From: Chryseobacterium gleum
Lineage (GTDB): Bacteria > Bacteroidota > Bacteroidia > Flavobacteriales_D > Sanyastnellaceae
Assembly (NCBI GenBank): GCA_943330925.2
Contig: CALQJP020000182.1
Coordinates: forward strand, 1 to 5,427
DNA length: 5,427 nucleotides
Direction: 5' to 3'
Part shown: in pieces, positions 1 to 5,336 of the stretch
How positions within the stretch are numbered: position 1 is the stretch's first letter
Layout: the number at the start of each line of letters is the position of its first letter
Translations under genes and position numbers: made by a program
Notes under the pieces: model-generated
Told to the model about the DNA's origin: nothing
The model's input: the letters and a program-made list of their open reading frames with translations, nothing else
Databases searched by the model: none

Positions 1-6
1 CATGAC

Positions 7-60
7 GCGGTTAAAAGTTTGAGGCAAGTTAACCGCTGAAATCAGCGTATAAACTGATTT
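7..60. repeat. Cluster of overlapping inverted repeats
   Basis: Three inverted repeats share bases here. GCGGTTAA (7-14) pairs perfectly with TTAACCGC (29-36) across a 14-base loop. CGCTGA (34-39) pairs with TCAGCG (42-47) across a 2-base loop. AAATCAG (39-45) pairs with CTGATTT (54-60) across an 8-base loop. Because the arms overlap, the middle hairpin excludes both others. No gene covers this stretch. The bases after the last arm are only moderately T-rich, so this is not a clear terminator. It could be an RNA leader or 3' end of a neighbour outside the window, an operator region, or chance. The repeats are seen directly; the role is unknown. Confidence 0.45.
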
Positions 61-102
61 AAGTCTTTTATTCCAAGAGGTTATGTTAAAAACCCCGATC
101 AA

Positions 103-128
103 CAAAAAAGCCGCAAACGCGGCTCTTT
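103..128 (-). terminator. Rho-independent terminator of the leftward DUF2795/adenosyltransferase unit
   Basis: Read on the minus strand, a perfect 6-bp GC-rich stem (AGCCGC with GCGGCT; plus-strand arms 109-114 and 119-124) closes a 4-base GTTT loop and runs straight into a T tract (plus-strand A run at 104-109). It starts 3 bases beyond the stop codon of the DUF2795 gene, where a terminator is expected. In the plus direction the tail is only CTTT, so termination should be mainly leftward. Confidence 0.85.
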
Positions 129-131
129 CAA

Positions 132-353
132 TTAATATTCATCTTCGTTGAAGAAGAAGTCTTCTTTGGTTGGATAGTCCGGCCAAATGTCTTCGATGGT
201 ATCAAATACTTCTTCATCGTCTTCAATTTGTTGGAGGTTTTCTACCACTTCCAAGGGCGCACCGGTGCGCATAGCAAAGTCAATCAACTCGTCTTTGGTC
301 GCGGGCCACGGAGCATCTTCAAGATAGGAGGCCAGTTCTAGTGTCCAGTACAT
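132..353 (-). CDS. DUF2795 domain-containing small acidic protein
   Basis: A 73-residue protein recognised as the short DUF2795 family that is strongly conserved in Bacteroidota; its molecular function is not established. The N-terminus MYWTLELASYLEDAPWPATK and the C-terminal block (about residues 55-73, DIWPDYPTKEDFFFNEDEY) are the recognisable parts. It is very acidic: 22 Asp/Glu against 3 Lys/Arg, with a run of acidic residues at 44-48 and an acidic tail. No signal peptide or membrane segment is seen, so it is probably cytosolic. The ATG start is supported by family-like N-terminal sequence. It lies 110 bp downstream of the adenosyltransferase on the same strand with no clear terminator between them, and ends at a strong terminator. 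It may be co-transcribed or use its own promoter in the gap. Identity is confident; function is unknown. Confidence 0.9.
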   Translation of the reverse strand: MYWTLELASYLEDAPWPATKDELIDFAMRTGAPLEVVENLQQIEDDEEVFDTIEDIWPDYPTKEDFFFNEDEY

Positions 354-395
354 AGTATTGTCGGATTATAAAATTCGTAAAGGGTTAACGTTGCG

Positions 396-425
396 CGAAA
401 ATAATTGTTTCACTCTTTTCTGCAA
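396..425 (-). promoter_or_regulatory. Candidate Bacteroidota-type promoter for the DUF2795 gene
   Basis: On the minus strand a TTG (plus 423-425) is followed after 19 bases by TATTTTCG (plus 396-403), a 7-of-8 match to the Bacteroidota -7 element TAnnTTTG. The spacing fits the phylum consensus (TTG, about 17-23 bases, TAnnTTTG). It would give a leader of roughly 35 bases. The region is AT-rich, so a chance match is possible. Confidence 0.35.
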
Positions 426-463
426 CAGATTTCGATTATTATTGGAAAATAACTTGAGACCCT

Positions 464-1015
464 TTATTGACGGGGAATCCAGGGGGTTTCTATTGCGTTG
501 TTTTCAGCAGAAACCATACGTGAAAGCGTAAAGAGGTAGTCGCTCAGTCGATTCATGTACTCTAAAATCAAATGTTCAAGCGCCGATTGCTCATTCAGAA
601 AAACGATGCTGCGTTCGGCTCTCCGACAAATACAACGAGCGATGTGTATGTGAGAAACCGTTGGGTGTCCGCCTGGCAACACGAAGTTTTTCATCGGGGG
701 CAATTTTTCGTCCATGGCATCCATTGCTTTTTCCAGTGCGTTGACATCTTCGCCATGAAGCTCCGGCAGTTGCATCTTTCCCGCATGCGACGGATCGAGT
801 GCCAGGTGGCTGCCGATGGTGAACAAACGGTCTTGGATGGTGAGAAGCATTTCCAAGTGCGGGCTACCGGCAAGCAGGTCGCGCAATAAACCCAAGTAAG
901 AATTGAGCTCGTCCACGTTTCCGTATGCCTCAATGCGTGCGTGGTGTTTGGCCACACGCACTCCGCCTAATAGTCCTGTTGTTCCGTCGTCGCCTTTTCG
1001 GGTGTAAATCTTCAT
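464..1015 (-). CDS. pduO: PduO-type cob(I)alamin (corrinoid) adenosyltransferase
   Basis: A 183-residue enzyme of the PduO/MMAB family (usual length about 180-190). It transfers the 5'-deoxyadenosyl group of ATP to reduced corrinoid to make adenosylcobalamin, acting in the cytosol as a trimer. Visible family motifs are the N-terminal ATP-binding segment (residues 4-18, YTRKGDDGTTGLLGG, then YGNVDELNSYLG at 31-42), the NFVLPGG segment (110-116), RCICRRAERSIV (127-138) and NRLSDYLFTLSR (155-166). F111 matches the phenylalanine that favours the four-coordinate cobalamin intermediate in studied members; D35 and R127 match the conserved salt-bridge pair. The ATG start gives the standard MKIYTRKGD beginning. 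The likely use is cofactor supply for B12-dependent enzymes such as methylmalonyl-CoA mutase, but no such gene is in view. It is divergent from the dCMP deaminase gene across a gap of only 62 bp. The antisense reading frame over it is a shadow. Confidence 0.95.
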   Translation of the reverse strand: MKIYTRKGDDGTTGLLGGVRVAKHHARIEAYGNVDELNSYLGLLRDLLAGSPHLEMLLTIQDRLFTIGSHLALDPSHAGKMQLPELHGEDVNALEKAMDAMDEKLPPMKNFVLPGGHPTVSHIHIARCICRRAERSIVFLNEQSALEHLILEYMNRLSDYLFTLSRMVSAENNAIETPWIPRQ

Positions 1016-1019
1016 GCTT

Positions 1020-1027
1020 CAAAGGTA
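1020..1027 (-). promoter_or_regulatory. TAnnTTTG element immediately upstream of the adenosyltransferase start
   Basis: On the minus strand TACCTTTG is an exact match to the Bacteroidota -7 element and ends only 4 bases before the ATG. If used, transcription would begin at or next to the start codon, giving a leaderless mRNA. No TTG lies at the usual upstream distance, so support is the -7 element alone. Confidence 0.35.
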
Positions 1028-1077
1028 TGTGCAACACCAATTATACTGTTCTTTTGCAAACCAATTCTTATCACCAC

Positions 1078-1515
1078 GTGCAAACGACTTACAGTAAACA
1101 GGAACGCTACGACAGGGCTTATCTAAAAATGGCCGTGGAATGGGCATCGCTTTCTCATTGCACCCGCAAGAAAGTAGGGGCAATACTGGTGCGCGACAAC
1201 ATGATTATCAGTGATGGGTACAATGGCACACCAAGTGGTTTTCCGAATGCTTGTGAAGATGAACAAGGCGACACGCACTGGTATGTATTGCATGCTGAGG
1301 CAAATGCGATTCTTAAAATTGCTCGTTCGGCCAATGACGCCAAGGGATCTACGTTATACATAACGCTCTCGCCTTGCAAAGAATGCTGTAAGCTAATCTT
1401 ACAGGCAGGCATCAGGCGCATGGTCTATATTCACGAATACAAGGACACGACAGGCCTCGATTTTCTACGAAGTGCTGAGCTAGAGATTGTCCGTTTTCCG
1501 AATGTCGAAGGGTAG
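1078..1515 (+). CDS. dCMP deaminase family protein (zinc-dependent cytidine/deoxycytidylate deaminase fold)
   Basis: A 145-residue enzyme predicted to convert dCMP to dUMP, feeding thymidylate synthesis. The zinc site is complete: H72 with catalytic E74 in HAEANAIL (72-79), and C100 and C103 in SPCKEC (98-103). The GYNGTPSGFPNACED segment (47-61) is the nucleotide-binding loop typical of dCMP deaminases, not of cytosine or guanine deaminases. I chose the GTG at 1078. It gives the family N-terminus (SKQERYDRAYLKMA) and normal length. The in-frame ATG at 1027 would add 17 unrelated residues and sit 11 bp from the divergent adenosyltransferase start, and the ATG at 925 lies inside that gene. Two adjacent cysteines (103, 104) are present; only C103 fits the PCxxC ligand pattern. 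The peptidase gene follows 74 bp later on the same strand. The family also contains riboflavin and tRNA deaminases, but the motifs favour dCMP. Confidence 0.92.
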   Translation: MQTTYSKQERYDRAYLKMAVEWASLSHCTRKKVGAILVRDNMIISDGYNGTPSGFPNACEDEQGDTHWYVLHAEANAILKIARSANDAKGSTLYITLSPCKECCKLILQAGIRRMVYIHEYKDTTGLDFLRSAELEIVRFPNVEG

Positions 1516-1536
1516 GCTCATAATTTCTCTAAACAT

Positions 1537-1565
1537 CTTCGTTGTGCGAAGTTGCTATTTCCTTT
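1537..1565 (+). terminator. Possible weak terminator of the dCMP deaminase gene
   Basis: CTTCG (1537-1541) pairs with CGAAG (1547-1551) around a TTGTG loop. It is extended by CA/TG beyond a one-base mismatch and followed by a pyrimidine- and T-rich stretch (1552-1565). It lies 21 bp after the deaminase stop. The stem is short and the T run interrupted, so termination would be partial at best. Its tail coincides with the -33 element of the downstream promoter. Confidence 0.35.
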
Positions 1566-1580
1566 AGCTGATTAGATTTG
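1552..1580 (+). promoter_or_regulatory. Bacteroidota-type promoter of the S41 peptidase gene
   Basis: TTG (1552-1554), an 18-base spacer and TAGATTTG (1573-1580), an exact match to TAnnTTTG, form a complete Bacteroidota housekeeping promoter. Transcription should start near 1586, only a few bases before the ATG at 1590. This also argues against the in-frame TTG at 1578, which lies inside the -7 element. Confidence 0.65.
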
Positions 1581-1589
1581 TGCCACTCT

Positions 1590-3260
1590 ATGAGCAACGA
1601 ACTTCCGGGGTTATTAAACCCTACTCCCCAAACGAATGATCGCAAACCTTCACCGGTTCAACCGCTGTTATTTGCACTTACGCTTATTGCGGGCATGTTT
1701 ATAGGGACCAACCTTGGCGACAAGAATCTGCTGCAGGTAAAGCCATCGGTCGAACAAAATGCGAATAAGCTGGTAAGCCTGATCGACTTCATTGAAGACA
1801 ACTACGTAGACAGTATCAACAAGCAGCAACTCATCGAGGATGCAATTGCCAGTGTTTTGAAAAACCTCGACCCACACAGTTATTACATGGGTTCCGAAGA
1901 AGTTGCCTTAGAGAAGGAGCGGATGAAGGGTGAGTTCAGCGGTGTTGGCATTGAGTTTCTGATTCTACGCGATTCGCTCATGGTGGTTAAAACAATTGCC
2001 GGTGGTCCTTCTGAAAAGGCCGGTCTTCAATCGGGCGATCGCATTGTTATGGTCGATGGCCAGGTGATCTCGGGCAAGGAGCTCAATGGCGATAAGGCGC
2101 AAAAATTATTGAAGGGTAAGCAGGGCAGCCAGGTGCGCGTTGCAGTTGTGCGTCCGGGTGAGTCAGGTGTCAAGGAGTTTAACATTGAACGTGGAAGCAT
2201 TCCGATTGAAAGTGTCAACGCGTCTTTCATGGTAAACGATTCGGTTGGATACATTCGAATCGATCGTTTTGCAGAGAAGACCTATGATGAGTTTTTGGAG
2301 GCAACGGAAAAGCTGGAAGAAAACGGTTGTTCATCGCTCATTCTTGATTTGCGCGGAAATGGCGGCGGGTTACTCAACCAGGCTGCAGAAATTGTGGAGG
2401 AGTTTCTTACGGAAGGAAAAACCATCGTTCGCACAAGAGGCATCCACACCGGTGAAGACGAAATTCGATCGAGTAAAAAGGGCAAGTACCGCGATTTGAA
2501 TGTGGTTGTTATGATTGACCAGAACTCTGCATCGGCAAGCGAAATTGTTGCAGGAGCACTCCAGGATTGGGACAGAGCAGTTACGGTTGGTCGCCGTTCA
2601 TTTGGCAAAGGGTTGGTGCAGCACGAAATGGAGTTGGCCGATAACAGCGCTCTTCGCCTCACCGTGGCACGATACTACACACCAACCGGGCGCTGCATTC
2701 AAAAGCCTTATGGCGATTCGATTGTCTACGAAAACGACTTTCAAAAGCGGTTGGAGAAGGGAGAACTCACCAGTGCCGATAGCGTGCGATTCCCGGATTC
2801 ACTTTTATTTAGAACCCCTTCCGGACGATTGGTGTATGGCGGCGGCGGCATAATGCCCGATGTATTTGTGCCGCTCGATAGTATGTATTTCTCTGGTCTT
2901 TTGTCGGAAATAGCTTACAGCGGAATTATTCGCAATTATTGCTTCACTTATTTGGACGCACATCGAAAGGACTTGCGCAAATACAAGTCTGCCGACGAAT
3001 TCATAGCCAAGTTTACCGTAACGGATGCGATGCTAACCGGATTGATTGAAATGGCTGAGACGGAAGAAATCAAGATCAACAAGCAGGTCGTCAAGAAAAT
3101 CTCTTCGCAGTTGAAGTCTCGCATTAAGGGCCAATTCGCTCGCAGTCTGTTTGATGATACAGCGATGATACGCGTATCGCTGGAAACCGATCCTGACTTC
3201 AAGCGAGCGCTGCAAGTGGCTTCAGATTATCAGAAGTATGCTGCGGTTCGTCTTCCGTAA
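1590..3260 (+). CDS. S41 family C-terminal processing peptidase (CtpA/Prc-like), membrane-anchored
   Basis: A 556-residue serine protease of family S41A, which cleaves proteins at or near their C-termini in the envelope. In order: a short polar N-terminus; a single hydrophobic segment at about 24-42 (signal anchor, no lipobox cysteine), placing the rest in the periplasm; an N-terminal helical part with the family NLDPHSYYM segment (92-100); a PDZ domain at about 114-200 (GVGIEF at 118-123, then GLQSGDRIVMVDG); and the protease core. LDLRGNGGG (252-260) is a family hallmark. The Ser-Lys-Gln site fits S315 in NSASASE, K340 in SFGKG and Q344, with the 25- and 4-residue spacings seen in Prc and CtpB. 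The C-terminal region beyond about 430 is a helical extension common in Bacteroidota members. I chose the ATG at 1590 because an upstream in-frame TTG falls inside the promoter. All key residues are intact. Substrates cannot be read from the sequence. Confidence 0.95.
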   Translation: MSNELPGLLNPTPQTNDRKPSPVQPLLFALTLIAGMFIGTNLGDKNLLQVKPSVEQNANKLVSLIDFIEDNYVDSINKQQLIEDAIASVLKNLDPHSYYMGSEEVALEKERMKGEFSGVGIEFLILRDSLMVVKTIAGGPSEKAGLQSGDRIVMVDGQVISGKELNGDKAQKLLKGKQGSQVRVAVVRPGESGVKEFNIERGSIPIESVNASFMVNDSVGYIRIDRFAEKTYDEFLEATEKLEENGCSSLILDLRGNGGGLLNQAAEIVEEFLTEGKTIVRTRGIHTGEDEIRSSKKGKYRDLNVVVMIDQNSASASEIVAGALQDWDRAVTVGRRSFGKGLVQHEMELADNSALRLTVARYYTPTGRCIQKPYGDSIVYENDFQKRLEKGELTSADSVRFPDSLLFRTPSGRLVYGGGGIMPDVFVPLDSMYFSGLLSEIAYSGIIRNYCFTYLDAHRKDLRKYKSADEFIAKFTVTDAMLTGLIEMAETEEIKINKQVVKKISSQLKSRIKGQFARSLFDDTAMIRVSLETDPDFKRALQVASDYQKYAAVRLP

Positions 3261-3322
3261 ATGGCGATAATGGTTGGGTTGTCAAATCGCAGAGAAGCGA
3301 TACTGCTGCAGCGTGATTTGGT

Positions 3323-4066
3323 TCAAGTCAGGCACAAAGAACGCATCCATTCTAACGCTTCTGCTTTGCATTCTATCTGCCCCATGTGTCCTGCGTTTTC
3401 GATGATCTGAACGTGAGCTTTTGGCAGTGATTCCAGTTCGGTTTTGATTTGCTCGTAGGGTATCGATTTATCTTGCATACCCAGGAAGTAATAAATAGGA
3501 TAAGCCACATTCTTCAGGTACTCAACGTTGTCGGGTCGTTCAATCATTACCGAGTGCGCAGCCACGATGCAGTCAGAGGTGATATCGTGTTGAGCGGCCG
3601 CAACCATGTTGTTTAATTCAGATTGAAACTGAACCACATGTTTTTCAGCGAGCGTATTGCGCAACATGGTGGCTAGGTATAAATCTTTGCTCGAAGAAGC
3701 AGCCGCCATTGCGCGTTTCCGGTCTTCAATCTTACTCGCGTTGTCGGCCGCAGCTTTCGAATGGAAAAAACCCAATGCGTGAATGCGCTCAGGCACCATC
3801 TTCACAAGGCTAGAGGCAAGGTATCCGCCCATAGAGTGGCCAATTACTATCCAGGGTAAGTCGTCGTCGGGAATCTGTTTCAGTAGAGCTTCACAATAGG
3901 CCTTGGCAGTGTATTCATGCACTAGGTCAGGATGCTCGCCATGGCCGGGTATAGAAGGTGTGGAGATAGCGATGTGTGGGTCGTTGAGTTCGCTCACTAA
4001 CGCATCCCACATGGAAGGTCGCTCCGTGAATCCATGAATCAATACGAGTCGCCGTGATACGCTCAT
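3323..4066 (-). CDS. Alpha/beta hydrolase fold protein
   Basis: A 247-residue serine hydrolase of the alpha/beta superfamily; the substrate is unknown. The oxyanion-hole segment is LIHGF (9-13). The nucleophile elbow GHSMGG puts the serine at 78, the acid is D199 in FLGMQDKSIP, and the histidine is H227 in NAGHMGQIE, so the triad is complete. A helical lid is expected at about 103-180, where the sequence is Ala-, Lys- and Met-rich. There is no signal peptide, so it is probably cytosolic. Esterase, lipase, MhpC-like C-C hydrolase and BioH-like roles are all compatible, and none is favoured by the sequence. Its ATG overlaps the stop of the upstream nfu gene (ATGA), so the two are almost certainly one transcript with coupled translation. 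It converges on the peptidase gene with 62 bp between the stops. Superfamily is confident; specific function is not. Confidence 0.9.
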   Translation of the reverse strand: MSVSRRLVLIHGFTERPSMWDALVSELNDPHIAISTPSIPGHGEHPDLVHEYTAKAYCEALLKQIPDDDLPWIVIGHSMGGYLASSLVKMVPERIHALGFFHSKAAADNASKIEDRKRAMAAASSSKDLYLATMLRNTLAEKHVVQFQSELNNMVAAAQHDITSDCIVAAHSVMIERPDNVEYLKNVAYPIYYFLGMQDKSIPYEQIKTELESLPKAHVQIIENAGHMGQIECKAEALEWMRSLCLT

Positions 4067-4713
4067 ACCGCTTCTGCAACTACCTCTTCAACGATATCCG
4101 GCATCTTTGCTTTCAGCAGGTTTTCGATGCCGCCTTTTAAAGTTGCTGTTGAGGATGGACAACCACTGCACGAGCCTTTCAGTTGTACATACACTTTTTT
4201 ATCGCGGTAGGCCATGAAGTCGATTGCGCCTCCATCGCTTTCTACTGCCGGACGAACATACTCGTGTAAAAGAAATCGGATTTCATCGTCGTATTCAGTT
4301 GGCTCAAATCCGCTGTAGTCTAAAGCCTCTTTGTTTGTTGCGCTTGTATCGTTGCCGGCTGCAGCCTCGCGTGTGCGGTTCACCAATTCGGCGGGTATAG
4401 CGCTCACTGCAACTTCGTGTTCCATCAGCCATTCACGCATGTACTCTCGCAGTTGTTGTACAATCATTTCCCAGCCAAGCGATTCATCTTTTAGTACGGT
4501 TACGTAGTTGCTGCTAATGAAAACACTGGTAATAAATGGAAAGTTGAACAATTCTTCTGCAAGCGCTGATGAACCCTTTGCTTCTGCTTTGCTTCTGTAT
4601 TCAACCTGAAGTCCGCCTGTAATGAGCGCACGGTCTGCAACAAACTTCATAGCCGCCGGATTCGGAGTCATTTCAGCATAGAGTGAGGTCGGTATTTTTT
4701 TGGGTGTTTCCAT
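4063..4713 (-). CDS. NifU/Nfu-type iron-sulfur cluster carrier
   Basis: A 216-residue protein with an Nfu N-terminal domain at about 10-102 (YAEMTPNPAAMKFV, then FPFITSVFISSNYVTV) and a NifU C-terminal domain at about 140-212. The latter carries C182 and C185 in GSCSGCPSS, the CxxC pair that holds a cluster across a dimer. It is predicted to receive a 4Fe-4S cluster from the assembly machinery and deliver it to target proteins in the cytosol. A polar linker (about 104-139) joins the two domains. Slightly long for the family because of this linker. I chose the ATG at 4713: it gives the expected lead into YAEMTPNP, whereas the in-frame TTG 20 codons upstream (4771-4773) lies in a promoter-like element. 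It is the first gene of a two-gene leftward unit with the hydrolase. No SUF or ISC genes are in view. An 11-bp tandem duplication lies within residues 40-47. Confidence 0.93.
   Translation of the reverse strand: METPKKIPTSLYAEMTPNPAAMKFVADRALITGGLQVEYRSKAEAKGSSALAEELFNFPFITSVFISSNYVTVLKDESLGWEMIVQQLREYMREWLMEHEVAVSAIPAELVNRTREAAAGNDTSATNKEALDYSGFEPTEYDDEIRFLLHEYVRPAVESDGGAIDFMAYRDKKVYVQLKGSCSGCPSSTATLKGGIENLLKAKMPDIVEEVVAEAV
4576..4597. repeat. Perfect 11-bp tandem duplication inside the nfu gene
   Basis: CTTTGCTTCTG occurs twice head to tail (4576-4586 and 4587-4597). It encodes part of the RSKAEAKG segment (residues 40-47) of the Nfu N-terminal domain. Because 11 is not a multiple of 3, the copies are read in different frames, and losing or gaining one would shift the frame. 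With only two copies it is a modest slippage risk, possibly chance. Confidence 0.6.
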
Positions 4714-4743
4714 GGGGTTGAATTCTGTTGATGTTATAGGCAG

Positions 4744-4759
4744 TAAGACGCTAAGACGA
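4744..4759. repeat. 8-bp tandem repeat TAAGACG(C/A) in the nfu/GxxExxY intergenic gap
   Basis: TAAGACGC (4744-4751) is followed directly by TAAGACGA (4752-4759), inside the predicted 5' leader of the nfu transcript. It resembles in style, though not in exact sequence, the short GC-AAAG type repeats to the right of the GxxExxY gene, and lies about 160 bp before that gene. With only two units, a remnant of a longer array cannot be shown. Confidence 0.4.
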
Positions 4760-4770
4760 ACTGCGCGATG

Positions 4771-4778
4771 CAAAATTA
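4771..4778 (-). promoter_or_regulatory. TAnnTTTG element upstream of the nfu-hydrolase unit
   Basis: On the minus strand TAATTTTG matches the Bacteroidota -7 element exactly. It would place the transcript start near 4765, leaving a leader of about 50 bases before the ATG at 4713. At the -33 distance there is GTTAA but no clean TTG. The element covers the only alternative upstream start codon of nfu, which supports the shorter protein. Confidence 0.4.
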
Positions 4779-4922
4779 TTGGAATATTATTTCATTAACC
4801 GGAATTTATTCAACTCGGTAATCTTTTGTGATTCGAGGAAGCTTTAAACGTATGGCATAGCATCAGGAATATGGCTTCTTAAGGTGAATATGATATCAAT
4901 TCTGTTGTAGGATTTTTGGCCC

Positions 4923-5300
4923 ATGACAGAGAATGAAATTTCACACGAAATAATAGGTGCTGCGCTGGATCTGCATGGTAACCTTGGCCCTGGATTGCTG
5001 GAATCGGCATATGAGTGCGCTCTTATGTTTGAGCTGCTACAGCGAGGTTTGGACGTGAGGTGTCAGGTGCCTATGCCTCTCATATACAAAAGCGTTAAAC
5101 TCGATCAAGGATATCGATTGGATTTGCTGGTAGAGGATAAGGTAATTGTCGAGCTAAAATCGGTCGAGTGTCTGGCTCCGGTCCATTACTCCCAGTTGTT
5201 AACCTATTTGCGGCTTTCGGACAAACGACTGGGATTGCTGATCAACTTTAACTCAAAACTCTTGAAGCACGGCATACATCGGGTAGCAAATGGGCTTTAG
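4923..5300 (+). CDS. GxxExxY protein, PD-(D/E)XK nuclease superfamily
   Basis: A 125-residue member of the GxxExxY family (usual length about 120-135), which belongs to the PD-(D/E)XK nuclease-like superfamily. The naming motif is GLLESAY (24-30), inside NLGPGLLESAYE. The nuclease-like core is visible as D67 (YRLDLLVE), the E77-L-K79 pair (VIVELKSVE) and a QLLTY segment (Q91, Y95) resembling the QxxxY motif of RecB-type nucleases. The core residues are intact, so catalysis is possible, but the biological role of the family is not established and no substrate is known to me. No signal peptide or membrane segment is seen. The ATG start gives the typical short lead (ENEISHEIIGAALDLHGNLG). It is divergent from nfu across 209 bp and stands alone, with no toxin, antitoxin or restriction partner in view. 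It is followed by GCAAAG-rich degenerate repeats, which suggests accessory or mobile character. Confidence 0.92.
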   Translation: MTENEISHEIIGAALDLHGNLGPGLLESAYECALMFELLQRGLDVRCQVPMPLIYKSVKLDQGYRLDLLVEDKVIVELKSVECLAPVHYSQLLTYLRLSDKRLGLLINFNSKLLKHGIHRVANGL

Positions 5301-5336
5301 GCAATGAGGAATCTGGGTGTTTTCATTTTCTATAAC

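Noticed and set aside
572..889. Rightward 105-residue open frame inside the adenosyltransferase gene
   Set aside because: It is antisense to a gene with complete family motifs, and its translation looks like no known protein; a shadow frame.
925..1077. N-terminal extension of the dCMP deaminase (ATG at 925 or 1027)
   Set aside because: The first part overlaps the divergent adenosyltransferase gene, and the added residues do not resemble the family; the GTG at 1078 gives the normal length.
1578..1589. TTG start adding MCHS to the S41 peptidase
   Set aside because: The TTG forms the end of an exact TAnnTTTG promoter element and would lie upstream of the predicted transcript start.
2282..2662. 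Leftward 126-residue open frame within the peptidase gene
   Set aside because: It lies opposite the conserved catalytic region of the S41 peptidase and has low-complexity Ser/Pro-rich composition; a shadow frame.
3286..3312. Hairpin ATCGC-AGAGAA-GCGAT and palindrome GCTGCAGC between the convergent genes
   Set aside because: Placed where a shared terminator could be, but the stem is 5 bp and neither strand has a T tract after it, so I do not call it a terminator.
4714..4773. 20-residue N-terminal extension of Nfu from a TTG codon
   Set aside because: The TTG lies in a promoter-like element, and the extra residues are not Nfu-like; the ATG at 4713 leads directly into the conserved YAEMTPNP segment.
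4891..4898. TGATATCA palindrome upstream of the GxxExxY gene as an operator
   Set aside because: Eight AT-rich bases with no matching second site; expected by chance.
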